Source of the DNA: Ferrimonas sp048263965
GTDB lineage: Bacteria; Pseudomonadota; Gammaproteobacteria; Enterobacterales; Shewanellaceae
DNA: 64,000 nt
Assembly (NCBI RefSeq): GCF_048263965.1
Contig: NZ_JBLXDO010000003.1
Span: 216,881 to 280,880 of the forward strand
Reading direction: 5' to 3'
In this document: in pieces, positions 1 through 8,537 of the stretch
How the letters are laid out: each line of letters begins with the position of its first letter
Numbering within the stretch: position 1 is the first letter of the stretch
Position numbers and translations under genes: made by a program
Notes under the pieces: generated by a model
Seen by the model: only the letters and a program-made list of their open reading frames with translations
The model's database searches: none
What the model was told of the DNA's origin: nothing

Positions 1-1
1 C

Positions 2-745
2 GACGGCAGCCCGGATGGGCAGGAGCCCGTCAGCAAAGAGGTGTGCGACCGAGACTGGGGCGGCCCCTTTGGCGGCGAGCACATCCACCTGATGCAGGAT
101 GTCTATCCACTGACCTTTGGCTACCTGGATCTCTATTGGGCCTACGGCAACATGCACGACTATTTCGGCCCGAAAGAGCGAAATGGAGAGCAGGCCATCG
201 AGTGGAATTTTGCCAGCGATGGCTCTCCAGACGTTGCCGTGGTTCGAACTCTGTCTGTACCAGACGACGACTCAGGACCGGCGCCCCTGTTGAACGACAA
301 CCACTTTGGTTGGGGGATCGCCGACTGCACCCAGTGTCACAATGACGATGTCAATCCCTTGGGCCACGGAGGGCACGCTTGGCCCATCAACTCAAGTGAC
401 GGCTTTGATGCTCCTCAACCCTACTACTGCGCCAGTTGCCATGGTGTCAACGGCGCCCCCGAGGCCCATGGTGAGGACGCCCGCTGCTTCTTCTGCCATG
501 GCGGTGAACGTCAACCCAAGAACCACCACGATGCCTCGACCAAGGTGCGCTACAAAGGCGAAGATAATCTGAAAGCCAACGCCTCCTATGGCCACTTCGA
601 TCCCTTCCAGGCGGTGCCTGCCGACACCTTCGGCAATCACAAGCCTTATTCTGAGGTATGGGAGAGCAAGAACAACGATTGGTCCATGAGCAAGGTGTTT
701 CCAGACCCTTACGCCTGCCTGACCTGTCACCGGAATCCACAATAA
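2..745 (+). CDS. multihaem c-type cytochrome, 5' end outside window
   Basis: The reading frame is open from base 2, so the gene begins upstream and only its C-terminal ~247 residues are visible. Four CxxCH haem-binding motifs can be read (CTQCH, CASCH, CFFCH, CLTCH), the last one eight residues from the C-terminus, and many extra histidines could serve as distal ligands. The protein should be an exported multihaem electron carrier or reductase, matured in the periplasm by the Ccm system. The segment before the first haem motif (about 100 residues) has no cysteine pair and may be part of a catalytic or beta-rich domain. The substrate cannot be told from this fragment. A hairpin without a U-tract follows the stop codon. 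Confidence 0.85.
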   Translation, partial: DGSPDGQEPVSKEVCDRDWGGPFGGEHIHLMQDVYPLTFGYLDLYWAYGNMHDYFGPKERNGEQAIEWNFASDGSPDVAVVRTLSVPDDDSGPAPLLNDNHFGWGIADCTQCHNDDVNPLGHGGHAWPINSSDGFDAPQPYYCASCHGVNGAPEAHGEDARCFFCHGGERQPKNHHDASTKVRYKGEDNLKANASYGHFDPFQAVPADTFGNHKPYSEVWESKNNDWSMSKVFPDPYACLTCHRNPQ

Positions 746-759
746 CAACCGCGCCAGCA

Positions 760-782
760 CAGGGGGCATTTACGGCCCCCTG
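760..782 (+). other. hairpin downstream of the cytochrome gene
   Basis: CAGGGGGC and GCCCCCTG form a perfect 8-bp stem with a 7-nt loop, 15 bases after the cytochrome stop codon. No T-run follows, so it may be a mRNA 3'-end or processing structure rather than a classical intrinsic terminator. Confidence 0.5.
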
Positions 783-830
783 AGCGATCGCTACCATCAA
801 TGAGAGAACTAACGTTGGAAGGTCAGAGTA

Positions 831-1574
831 ATGAAAAACCTGAGTCTTTCTAATCCCGATATTATTCGCGCCCTGAAGCAGTCTTTGACCCAGTTCGGAT
901 TTAATGGATTTTGCTTCCACCTGCCACTGGAAAACAATGACCTGCCTGACGTCGATCTGCCCAAATTAAGAGAGTATCGCCCCGAAGTACTTAAGAGAGA
1001 GCGTTTGGTCATCGCCTCAGATCAACGGGCCATCAAGGTCAGGGAGTACTATTTCCGGTTGTTCGCCGACAAACTGGACAGCGGACTCACCAAGAAAAAG
1101 AGAAGCGGCCCGAACCCCTGGGAAGGCCCCAACCTCAAAACCTCGTCAGGACAACAGTTTCAGCAGTTTTTGCAGACCAACGACGTCGAAACCGTGGTCA
1201 ATTGGCTGGTGCCACTGCCCTGCCCCTGGACAGGCATGTTTAACCTGTTCACCACCCAGAAAAAGGAGGAGATAGTTCGCCACTGTCGCCAACATGAAGC
1301 CGAGTTACACCGACTTCTGAGCCTTCACGCCGGCTACATTGTTTCTGAGGCGATCAACAGGCTGAATCCCATCACCAATCATGGACTGTTCAGCAAGAAG
1401 GCCCTTCGCGTACTGGAGCTGATTGCTCAAGGGGTATCGGTGGAGGAGATCAGTGAGACGGAAAATCTGTCTGTCCGCGGAGTCTGCTACCACATAGACC
1501 GGATGAAAGGCGTATTGAAGTGCCACAACAGGAGTCACCTCATCTACCGGGCAGCCAAGCTGGGCCTAATCTGA
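831..1574 (+). CDS. LuxR-family transcriptional regulator (orphan)
   Basis: This 247-residue protein has a C-terminal LuxR/GerE helix-turn-helix (about residues 183-245, with the typical ALRVLELIAQGVSVEEIS start and a recognition helix in SVRGVCYHIDRMK). The N-terminal ~175 residues have the length and position of the autoinducer-binding domain of LuxR/SdiA proteins, but the usual WxxxY and DP signature residues of acyl-homoserine-lactone binders are not apparent, so the ligand is unknown. The ATG follows GGAAGG at a suitable distance. No luxI-like synthase is present in the window. It could regulate the preceding cytochrome gene, but nothing in the sequence proves that. Confidence 0.8.
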   Translation: MKNLSLSNPDIIRALKQSLTQFGFNGFCFHLPLENNDLPDVDLPKLREYRPEVLKRERLVIASDQRAIKVREYYFRLFADKLDSGLTKKKRSGPNPWEGPNLKTSSGQQFQQFLQTNDVETVVNWLVPLPCPWTGMFNLFTTQKKEEIVRHCRQHEAELHRLLSLHAGYIVSEAINRLNPITNHGLFSKKALRVLELIAQGVSVEEISETENLSVRGVCYHIDRMKGVLKCHNRSHLIYRAAKLGLI

Positions 1575-1960
1575 ACTCGCTCCATATGACTGTGGCAACA
1601 CTGGCATTACTGGCTGTTCGCCCTCAGCAAACAATCTGTAAACCGTGTTTGCCAGCATCAACAAAAGCTCCCCTCGATAATGGGCGACTCACCCAACTGG
1701 AGCCCCGTCATCAGAGCCATCCAGTCTCAGTTGCTGACCTGGATAAACACCGTCTTCCCTCAGTCAAGCGTCAAGCCACTCAGATGCAATTAACGAACTT
1801 AGCCCGGGCGATCAGCCGCAAACCAGAGGTTAGCCGGTGCCCCTTTGTTCTTCCCACGATTCCGGGGCATCGCATCAAGGCAAAAAGCATCCAAGTTCGT
1901 TGACCTGTCTATAGCTTCATAGTTTAGTGTCAGCATCCTCACTGTTTTTGGACGCGACTC
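1575..1960. other. 386-bp intergenic region with a 13-bp inverted repeat
   Basis: No credible gene is seen here; the ORFs in this stretch have poor coding character and no ribosome binding site. The right half contains an inverted repeat (AACGAACTT at 1792-1800 and AAGTTCGTT at 1893-1901) enclosing two smaller hairpins (AACC/GGTT at 1821-1831 and TGCCCC/GGGGCA at 1838-1869). The MerR-type promoter overlaps its right end. Confidence 0.5.
1900..1930 (+). promoter_or_regulatory. MerR-type promoter with 19-bp spacer
   Basis: TTGACC (1900-1905) and TAGTGT (1925-1930) are separated by 19 bp, the over-long spacing typical of promoters activated by MerR proteins. The spacer contains a short dyad, CTAT-N6-ATAG (1909-1922). 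The site lies 30 bp upstream of the merR-methyltransferase start codon and would fit autoregulation. Confidence 0.5.
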
Positions 1961-3163
1961 ATGTACCGCATCTCCGAACTGGCCAAGCGAGCCGGACTGG
2001 CCCGCTCCACCCTGCTCTACTACGAGAAGCTGGGACTGTTGACCGGCCGTCGGGGTGACAACGGTTACCGCTACTACGACGACCGGGATCTGCAGCGACT
2101 GCGACTGATACAGCAGCTGCACGCCGGCAACCTCAGCCTGAGAGAGTGCAAGCAGATCCTGGAGTCCGGGCTGGACCGCCAGCTGCTGGCTGACCGGCTT
2201 GCCCAACTGGAAGAGGAGATTCGCGCCAAAACCCAGGCGAGAAACCTGATGCAGGCCCTGCTGGGGGACAACCCCGAGGGCTTGAGGCAGTTTCACCAAC
2301 AGCTGGAGATTCTGGCCCCGGATGCCCACACCCAGTGGTTGAGAGCCGAAGGGCTGGACGAAACCAACGCACTGAGGTTGCGCTGGCTCTCCAGAGACCT
2401 CTATGGTCACGAGGAGTATATGAACGATTTTCTGGAAATCTTTAATGGCCTGGAGCGACACGGTCCAGGTACCGACCACAGCACACTCTGGGCCTTAAGT
2501 CAGGTCAGCCCGTCTCCCAGGCGGATACTGGACATCGGCTGCGGCACAGGCGCCTCGGCAATATTGCTGGCGCAGCAGAGCCAGGCTCGGGTGATAGGCC
2601 TGGACAACCTGGAGCCCAGCCTGAATCACATGCTGACACGCGCCCGCCAGCTGGGGCTGGAACAGAAGCTCACCGCCTGCAATGGCTCGATGACCGCCCT
2701 CCCCTTCGAACCGGGCAGTTTTGATCTGCTGTGGAGTGAAGCCAGTTGCTACATCATCGGCTTCGAAAACGCCCTGAAGCAGTGGCGCCCTCTGCTGGAG
2801 CCCGGTGGTTATCTGGTGATCAGCGACCTGGTGTGGCTGGACGAGTTTGCCGATGCTCAACAACTTGGCCGTGATGATCTGGAGGTTAAGGCGTTCTGGC
2901 AGGAGGGGTACCCAGACATGCAGCGCGTCTCAACACGACTGATGCAGGCGGAGAATGCGGGCTACCGACCGGTAGCGCACCGCGGGGTCGGACCGGCGGG
3001 ATGGCAGGCCTACACCGCACCACTCAGGAAGCGACTGCAAAGCCTGTCTGAGAAGCTGGCCGACTCACCGGCGGTGGCCGACCTGGAGCGGGAGCTGACC
3101 ATCTTGGATCGCAGCGAGGGACGCTTCGACTATCAGCTGATGGTACTCAAACGCACCGACTAG
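1961..3163 (+). CDS. MerR-family regulator fused to a SAM-dependent methyltransferase
   Basis: The 400-residue protein starts with a canonical MerR winged helix (MYRISELAKRAGLARSTLLY, then YYEKLGLL and NGYRYYDD) and a dimerisation helix up to about residue 110. From about residue 185 it is a class I methyltransferase: motif I is ILDIGCGTGAS near residue 189, with an acidic residue (GLDNLE) about 20 residues later and a post-motif region with LLEPGGYLVISDL. Such one-component sensors may bind or modify a small molecule and regulate a promoter directly, but the substrate is not known. The stop codon overlaps the stop codon of the convergent LysR gene. No cysteine pair typical of metal-sensing MerR proteins is present. 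Confidence 0.85.
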   Translation: MYRISELAKRAGLARSTLLYYEKLGLLTGRRGDNGYRYYDDRDLQRLRLIQQLHAGNLSLRECKQILESGLDRQLLADRLAQLEEEIRAKTQARNLMQALLGDNPEGLRQFHQQLEILAPDAHTQWLRAEGLDETNALRLRWLSRDLYGHEEYMNDFLEIFNGLERHGPGTDHSTLWALSQVSPSPRRILDIGCGTGASAILLAQQSQARVIGLDNLEPSLNHMLTRARQLGLEQKLTACNGSMTALPFEPGSFDLLWSEASCYIIGFENALKQWRPLLEPGGYLVISDLVWLDEFADAQQLGRDDLEVKAFWQEGYPDMQRVSTRLMQAENAGYRPVAHRGVGPAGWQAYTAPLRKRLQSLSEKLADSPAVADLERELTILDRSEGRFDYQLMVLKRTD

Positions 3164-4044
3164 CCTCGGGGCACTTCGCAGCAGTCCAGGAAACGCTCCA
3201 TTAAGGGGGTCAGATTGTCCCGCTTAAAGATGGCGTAGATGTACCTGGACTCGCTGTGACCGTCGGTGGCCACCTCCACCAGATCGCCCCGTTCCAGTTC
3301 CGCATCCACAGAGAGCAGCGGCAGAATACTCAGCCCCAGGCCGGTGCCCACCGCCCGCTTGATCGCCCCCATGGTGTTCATCACGATCTCATCCTGAACC
3401 GCCACCCCCAGCTCGCGCAAGATATGCAGGGACTCAACCCGGGTAGCGGACTCCTCTTCATCCAGGATCCAGGTGGCGGCGCTCAGATCCGCCGCCGTCG
3501 CTGGCCTGTGGGCCAGTTTATGCCCGGGAGAGACCACGATACACAGCCGATCGCTGCGCCAGCGGATGTACTCCATCTCCTTATCCGACGGCTTACGACT
3601 GATGAAGGCCAGATCCAGGGCGTTGTTGTGCACCATCTCCTCGATGGCGGAGCTTGAGAGGATCTTCAGCCTGGTGTTGACGTTGGGGTACTGGGTCTTG
3701 AACAGGGGCAGCTTCTTCGACAGCACATAGTTGCCCGAAGTCTTGTTGGCGCCGATGTTGAGAGTGCCACCCACCCCCTGGGCCTGCTCCTTGAACAGCT
3801 GCTCCAGCTGATTGACCTGGTTCAGCACCTTGTTGGCGTGGGCCAGCACCAGATTGCCGGAATCGGTCATCACCAGCCCATGAGGGGTGCGATCAAACAG
3901 CCGCGCCCCGAGAGAGGACTCCAGCTCCTTGAGGCTCATGCTCACTGCGGGCACCGACAGGTGCAACTGCCTGGCAGCCTTGGAGACCTGCTGGGTCTGA
4001 CTGATGGCCTGGAACACCAACAGCTGTTTCAGGGTGATTCTCAT
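3160..4044 (-). CDS. LysR-family transcriptional regulator
   Basis: At 294 residues this is a normal-length LysR protein. The N-terminal winged helix is clear (MRITLKQLLVFQAISQTQQV, KAARQLHLSVPAVSMSLKELE, LGARLFDRT) and is followed by a periplasmic-binding-protein-like effector domain. The gene lies downstream of, and in the same direction as, the flavocytochrome gene, from which it is separated by a strong terminator, so it probably has its own promoter in the 130-bp gap. It may control the flavocytochrome/porin pair in response to an organic acid, which is an inference from position. Its stop codon overlaps the stop of the convergent merR-methyltransferase gene. Confidence 0.88.
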   Translation of the reverse strand: MRITLKQLLVFQAISQTQQVSKAARQLHLSVPAVSMSLKELESSLGARLFDRTPHGLVMTDSGNLVLAHANKVLNQVNQLEQLFKEQAQGVGGTLNIGANKTSGNYVLSKKLPLFKTQYPNVNTRLKILSSSAIEEMVHNNALDLAFISRKPSDKEMEYIRWRSDRLCIVVSPGHKLAHRPATAADLSAATWILDEEESATRVESLHILRELGVAVQDEIVMNTMGAIKRAVGTGLGLSILPLLSVDAELERGDLVEVATDGHSESRYIYAIFKRDNLTPLMERFLDCCEVPRG

Positions 4045-4116
4045 AACACTCTCCCGTTGAAGCCCCAGTCTAGCGGTAAAGCCGGAGCGATGCCGAGGTA
4101 CGCTTCACGCAGAAAC

Positions 4117-4150
4117 CAAAACAGCGGGACCCTAAGTCCGGGCCCCGCTG
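4117..4150 (-). terminator. intrinsic terminator after the flavocytochrome gene
   Basis: On the minus strand an 11-bp stem (CAGCGGGGCCC with GGGTCCCGCTG, one G-U pair) with a 7-nt loop is followed by TTTT. It lies 26 bases past the flavocytochrome stop codon. Confidence 0.75.
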
Positions 4151-4175
4151 ACGCTGCGTGAGAAGATGAGTTGAA

Positions 4176-5942
4176 TTACTGCTTGGTGGCGAACTCGGCA
4201 GCATGGGCACCGGCGCGACGACCGAAGACCACGGTGTCGGCGATGGCGTTACCACCCAGGCGGTTGTAGCCGTGGATACCACCGGTCACTTCACCCGCCG
4301 CGTACAGACCAGGAATGGGCCAGCTCTGCAGGTTCAGCACCTGGGACTCCTTGTTGATGGCCACGCCCCCCATGGTGTGGTGGATGCCGGGCGCCACGCG
4401 AACGGCGTAGAAGGGACCCTTGGTGATGTTCAAAGGCATCTGATCGCGACCGAAGGCGTCATCTTTACCGGACTTCTGGAAGCCGTTGTAAGCCTTAACC
4501 GTCTTGGGCAGGTCCTTCATGCCGGTCACCTTGGCCAGCTCCTCGATGGTGTTGCCCTTGGAGAGCATGCCCAGGTGGTCATAACCCCGGACCATCTTCT
4601 TCTTCTCGACCAGTTGCTGGTCGAACACCAACCAGGCGTACTGGTCCTTCTGCTTGAGGATGGCGTCAGACGCACGATCGCGGGTGGTCAGTTCATTGAT
4701 GAAGCGCTGACCGTCGGTGTTGACCATGATGGCCCCGACACCGCGCACGGTCTCGGAGATCAGGATGCGGCTGTCCTTACCGATGGTGGGGTGAGCCTGT
4801 ACCCAGTCGATGTCGGTCATGGACGCACCAATCTCCTTGGCCAGACGGATGCCGTCACCGGTGGCGGTCACATTGTTGGAGCTGGTCATGTCGGCAAAGG
4901 TGGGACGATAGTAGGCGATCATCTCCTTGTTCATGCCGTAACCGCCAGTGGCCAGAACCACAGATTTGGCAGCAACCATGCGGTAACCTGAGTGCTTACC
5001 GTGGACCACCACACCGGCAATGCTCTTGTCCTGGTTCAGCACCAGCTTCTCAACGCGGGAGTTAAGACGGGTTTCAACCCCTTCACGCTCGGCAGCCGCA
5101 CGCAGGGTGTGGATGATGTGCGGCCCTACACTGGCGCCACCGGATGGACGGTGGGTACGCTCAACCCGAGCACCACCTGAGCGCTTCAGGTCATTCATGT
5201 TGGCACCCAGAGACTCCAGCCACTTGATGCCGTCGGCGGAGTGATCCGCCATGATCTGCACCAGCTCCTGGTCGTTTTGATAGCGGCCGCCCTTCATGGC
5301 GTCCTCAACAAACCACTCAACCTTGTCTTCGATCCCCTTCTTGGCCTGCTGAGGCGTACCCACAGCATTAAAGCCACCGGCTGCCAGCATGGAGTTACCA
5401 CCGGTAAAGGGCGCTTTTTCAAACAAGATTACCTTGGCCCCCTCACGCTTGGCGGAGATGGCGGCGTTGTAACCGGCACTGCCGGCACCCACGACGATCA
5501 CCTCGGTGGTCTCCACGGGACCCTTGGCGATCGCCTTCTGAATCGCCTGCTGATCCCACTCGGCGTCCCAGGCTTTCTTGTTCTTGGCGTCGGCAAACGG
5601 CATGTTGTCATGCTCGAAGGAGTGGCACTCGTTGCAGTAGAACTTGGGCGCCTCGTGACCACGGTGACAGGAGGTACAGTTGATCTCACCCAGGTGGGAG
5701 GTGTGAGGATCAAAGTGCAGCTCACTGTTGGCCAGCTCTTGGTAGCCGCCGTGACACTCAACGCATTGGGCGTTTTCGTGGGTTTCGCTGTCGCTTACCT
5801 TGATGGGTTTGGTGTGGCAGGTTTGACAACCGTCCATCTCCGCATGGAAATCAGCCAGGCCATTCCCCTTGGCTTGGGCGCCGGAGGAGAGCGCCAGCAT
5901 CACCGCAGCAACGGATAAAAAACTCAGCTTAGGTTTCATCAT
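4176..5942 (-). CDS. fccA: tetrahaem flavocytochrome c, fumarate reductase type
   Basis: This 588-residue soluble periplasmic enzyme has a Sec signal peptide (cleavage after SSGAQA, about residue 24), four CxxCH haem motifs (Cys39, 60, 89, 103) and a flavoprotein domain with GAGSAG at 152-157. It corresponds to the fumarate reductase FccA/IfcA of Shewanella, which takes electrons from the quinol pool through CymA. By alignment with FccA the active-site residues are present: His384, Arg421 in TTRDRAS, a histidine in HHTMGG near 522 and Arg561. Leu394, Ser396 and Glu397 match the dicarboxylate-binding pattern of fumarate reductases, rather than the substitutions reported for urocanate reductase. 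It is transcribed divergently from a porin over FNR-like and CRP-like sites. Methacrylate-type or other enoate substrates cannot be excluded. Confidence 0.92.
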   Translation of the reverse strand: MMKPKLSFLSVAAVMLALSSGAQAKGNGLADFHAEMDGCQTCHTKPIKVSDSETHENAQCVECHGGYQELANSELHFDPHTSHLGEINCTSCHRGHEAPKFYCNECHSFEHDNMPFADAKNKKAWDAEWDQQAIQKAIAKGPVETTEVIVVGAGSAGYNAAISAKREGAKVILFEKAPFTGGNSMLAAGGFNAVGTPQQAKKGIEDKVEWFVEDAMKGGRYQNDQELVQIMADHSADGIKWLESLGANMNDLKRSGGARVERTHRPSGGASVGPHIIHTLRAAAEREGVETRLNSRVEKLVLNQDKSIAGVVVHGKHSGYRMVAAKSVVLATGGYGMNKEMIAYYRPTFADMTSSNNVTATGDGIRLAKEIGASMTDIDWVQAHPTIGKDSRILISETVRGVGAIMVNTDGQRFINELTTRDRASDAILKQKDQYAWLVFDQQLVEKKKMVRGYDHLGMLSKGNTIEELAKVTGMKDLPKTVKAYNGFQKSGKDDAFGRDQMPLNITKGPFYAVRVAPGIHHTMGGVAINKESQVLNLQSWPIPGLYAAGEVTGGIHGYNRLGGNAIADTVVFGRRAGAHAAEFATKQ

Positions 5943-6004
5943 GTATTTTCCGATTAGGTTTATTGGTGTTTTTTCAGCATATCAATCACGCCATTTCTTT
6001 TGAT

Positions 6005-6018
6005 TTGATCCGGTTCAA
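6005..6018. promoter_or_regulatory. FNR/EtrA-like box upstream of fccA
   Basis: TTGATccggTTCAA matches the FNR consensus TTGAT-N4-ATCAA in nine of ten positions. It lies 63 bp upstream of the fccA start codon, a position suited to anaerobic activation. Confidence 0.6.
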
Positions 6019-6087
6019 ATTTAAATATCTGCCCGTTTCAAGTTTTTTAAAACCAATTAAAAAACTCTGAACAACAATCTGTTCACC

Positions 6088-6103
6088 TGTGAGAATGTTC
6101 AAA
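6088..6103. promoter_or_regulatory. CRP-like site between fccA and porin
   Basis: TGTGAgaatgtTCAAA keeps the first half of the CRP consensus TGTGA-N6-TCACA fully and three of five positions of the second half. In Shewanella-type bacteria CRP is a main activator of anaerobic respiratory genes, so a site here is plausible. Confidence 0.4.
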
Positions 6104-6394
6104 AATCGAAATTACTTCACCTTTTAGACTGTGCTCAGTCCCAAGACCAAGGTGGCGCTACAGGCCTGAATCATCAACCGGCAGAGGCACACCAACAGCA
6201 GCGACTTAGAAGGTTGGTGGGCGCTCACAAACACAGAATTGAACGACAAGATAAGGCAGCCACCGTCCTTAGCCGGACGAGATGACGCCTCGGTCAAAAA
6301 AGAGAGATCAACAACGAAATTATTAGCTTGGCTGTTAAATAAAAATAACCAACGGAATAAATAGAAATAACTCAAGATATAAAATGCTGGAGAT

Positions 6395-7717
6395 ATGATG
6401 ATGCCCAAATTAAACAAGAACTATCTTGCCATGAGTATTGCAACCGCAATGCTGTGTGCCCCCTCCATGGCCGCCAATGCCGATGACAGCGGTTACCAAC
6501 TGAAAACCAAATCCCGACTGGTCTATTTTGATCGCGAATATGAAAACCCGGCCAAGGATCGAACCCAATCCGCCTTCTCCATTACCGCCGACTGGACCAC
6601 CCCCCAATATGGCGGCTGGATCGGCATTGGCCTCTCCCCCTACTTCGTCGAAGATCTGGGCAGCGATGGCCTGGTGAAAGCCGACGTTCTGACCGTCAAA
6701 GATGGTGAGATGTCAGGTTTTGCCCTGTTGGGTCAGGCCTACGTCAACCTGACCCCGATTGATGGTCTCGCCATCAAGCTGGGGCGCCAGACCCACAAGT
6801 CCATGCTGCTCAGCAGCTCCGGCAGCCGCGCCGTCGCCAACACCTACCAGGGGATCAACGCCCTGTATAAACCGATGAAGGGCCTGTCTGTCTACTGCGC
6901 CGTCTACGACAAGTGGTCCGCCCGTAACGACGACGAGTTTGTCGGCTTTCGCACCGACCAGACCGACGAAGGGGCCATCGACTACATCTCGGTAATCGGC
7001 CTCAAATACAAGTTTGACGCCTTTACTGTGGAGACCGAATACCTCAACTCCAAAGACTACCTGAGCAAGTTCGGCCTGCGCGGCAGCTACCTGACTCAGT
7101 TTGATGACTCCAGCCTGAAGCTCTCTGCCGGTGTGTTCACCTCCAGTGACGATGGCCAGCTCTTTGTCACTGCCGCCGAAAGTGGCGATCTGGATGACGA
7201 GGATCGCGATGGTGCGGTTAAGGGTGAAACCCGCAGCGACAACGACGGCATGGGTGTGTACGCCGAGGCTATCTGGAAGCGCAACAACCTGCAGCTGTCC
7301 GCAGCCATCTCCAAGTTCGATGACATCTGGATTGAGGACAACTTCGCCGGCGACCATGGCCGCAACCCCTTCCCCACCCGCAGCCGTGTGGGACCGGATC
7401 TGACCAACGCCAATGAGACCGTGGCCAAGGTCTCGGTCATCTACAACTGGCAGGATCTGGTGCCCGGACTGACCACAGAGATCGCCGCCGCCCAGGGTTG
7501 GGATGCGGAGAACTCGGTGGATCCTGCCCTTGGCACCGCCGATGAAGACTGGAAGGAGCTGGTGGTCACCTACAAGGTGCCCACGGTAAAAGGCCTCAAG
7601 TTCACCGGCGTGTGGCACGACTACAACTCCGACGAAGTGGGCAACGTGGATGGGGTGAAAGAGGATGAAACCGACATCCGCCTCTACCTGGACTACAGCT
7701 ACAAATTCAACTTCTAA
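6395..7717 (+). CDS. outer-membrane porin (OprD-like)
   Basis: The ~440-residue product has a signal peptide (cleaved around APSMAANA, residue 29), alternating beta-strand sequence rich in aromatic and acidic residues, and ends in aromatic residues (YKFNF) as expected for recognition by the BAM complex. It resembles the OprD/OprB-like porins found next to respiratory or organic-acid loci in Shewanella-type genomes. Three consecutive ATG codons start the frame; the GGAG ribosome binding site is best spaced for the second or third (6398 or 6401). Divergence from fccA suggests that it admits the flavocytochrome substrate to the periplasm, which is an inference. Confidence 0.8.
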   Translation: MMMPKLNKNYLAMSIATAMLCAPSMAANADDSGYQLKTKSRLVYFDREYENPAKDRTQSAFSITADWTTPQYGGWIGIGLSPYFVEDLGSDGLVKADVLTVKDGEMSGFALLGQAYVNLTPIDGLAIKLGRQTHKSMLLSSSGSRAVANTYQGINALYKPMKGLSVYCAVYDKWSARNDDEFVGFRTDQTDEGAIDYISVIGLKYKFDAFTVETEYLNSKDYLSKFGLRGSYLTQFDDSSLKLSAGVFTSSDDGQLFVTAAESGDLDDEDRDGAVKGETRSDNDGMGVYAEAIWKRNNLQLSAAISKFDDIWIEDNFAGDHGRNPFPTRSRVGPDLTNANETVAKVSVIYNWQDLVPGLTTEIAAAQGWDAENSVDPALGTADEDWKELVVTYKVPTVKGLKFTGVWHDYNSDEVGNVDGVKEDETDIRLYLDYSYKFNF

Positions 7718-7729
7718 GGGCTAAGCCCA

Positions 7730-7771
7730 GCCAGCGGGTAGTCCGTTCCCGCTGGCTCAGCCTCTCTTTTT
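7730..7771 (+). terminator. probable terminator after the porin gene
   Basis: GCCAGCGGG and CCCGCTGGC form a perfect 9-bp stem with a 9-nt loop. A pyrimidine-rich stretch ending in TTTTT follows about ten bases later. Confidence 0.6.
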
Positions 7772-7864
7772 ACTCCCGTTTTTCAGCTCTTTCTTCCGTC
7801 AGGCTTGTGCCCAGGAACAACACCTGCAACACTGCGGCCAACACCCACCATCAAGTTGTAGACG

Positions 7865-8428
7865 ATGAAAAAACTGACTCTTGCCGCTGCCCTGGCAGCC
7901 AGCCTGCTGATTCCGGCTCAGGCCGCCACCGAGATCGCCGGAGTGGCGGTTGACGATACCATCGAACTCCAGGGCAAACCCCTGGCCCTGAGCGGCGCGG
8001 GAATTCGCTCCAAGTTCTTTATGGACCTCTATGTGGGCAGCCTCTACAGCAGTGAGTCTGGACTGGATCAGCAGCTGGCTCTCGAGGGCAACCAGACCAG
8101 CGCCATCCGCCTGAACATCGTCTCCGGGCTGATCACCTCAGACAAGATGATCGACTCCATCGAGGAGGGCTTTCAGAGCAGCGCCGGCGACGGCTATGAC
8201 CAACTGAAACCCAAGATCGACGCCTTTATCGCGGTATTCAGCGATCAGATTGTGGAGGGAGACCAATTCACCCTGCTGTCCCTGCCTGGCGTCGGTGTAG
8301 AAGCCTACAAAAATGGCCAGTTGCTGACCCTGATCGAAGGAGATGAGTTCCGTCAGGCCCTGCTGGGGATCTGGTTGGGCGATGACCCTGCCGATGACGA
8401 TCTCAAGGACGCCATGCTGGGCGGCTAG
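7865..8428 (+). CDS. periplasmic chalcone isomerase-like protein
   Basis: A 187-residue protein with a clear Sec signal peptide (MKKLTLAAALAASLLIPAQA). The mature part matches the chalcone_3 family: an early KPLALSGAGIRSKFFMDLYV segment, a central helical part and a C-terminal LLGIWLGDDPADDDLK motif. Bacterial members are secreted proteins of unknown activity; they are not thought to make flavonoids. It stands alone between two terminators, so it is probably a monocistronic gene. Confidence 0.82.
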   Translation: MKKLTLAAALAASLLIPAQAATEIAGVAVDDTIELQGKPLALSGAGIRSKFFMDLYVGSLYSSESGLDQQLALEGNQTSAIRLNIVSGLITSDKMIDSIEEGFQSSAGDGYDQLKPKIDAFIAVFSDQIVEGDQFTLLSLPGVGVEAYKNGQLLTLIEGDEFRQALLGIWLGDDPADDDLKDAMLGG

Positions 8429-8445
8429 GCCCAGCCCAGATGAGA

Positions 8446-8474
8446 AAAAGGCGCGGTGTTCCGCGCCTTTTCTA
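8446..8474 (+). terminator. intrinsic terminator
   Basis: AAAAGGCGCGG and CCGCGCCTTTT form an 11-bp stem with a TGTT loop, directly after the chalcone isomerase-like gene. The same stem recurs at 8793-8818. Confidence 0.85.
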
Positions 8475-8537
8475 TTTTACCCTGGCTGGCAATGCTACAC
8501 TGCCGCCCTCATGCAGCAGCCCCGGACAGAGTGCCCA

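Larger units (their letters stand above)
5943..6394. other. 452-bp divergent intergenic region between fccA and porin
   Basis: The region is AT-rich near both genes and holds no convincing gene. Besides the FNR-like and CRP-like boxes given separately, a TATAAA sits at 6379-6384, 11 bases before the first porin ATG; this is too close to that start to serve as its promoter and I make no further claim. An ORF on the minus strand at 6124-6417 lacks coding character. Confidence 0.6.

Noticed and set aside
784..791. GCGATCGC octamer, also at 36781-36788
   Set aside because: An 8-bp palindrome recurring a few times in 64 kb is within chance for a GC-rich genome.
6124..6417. 97-codon minus-strand frame upstream of the porin
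   Set aside because: It overlaps the promoter and start of the porin, has no ribosome binding site, and the sequence is AT-rich non-coding in character.
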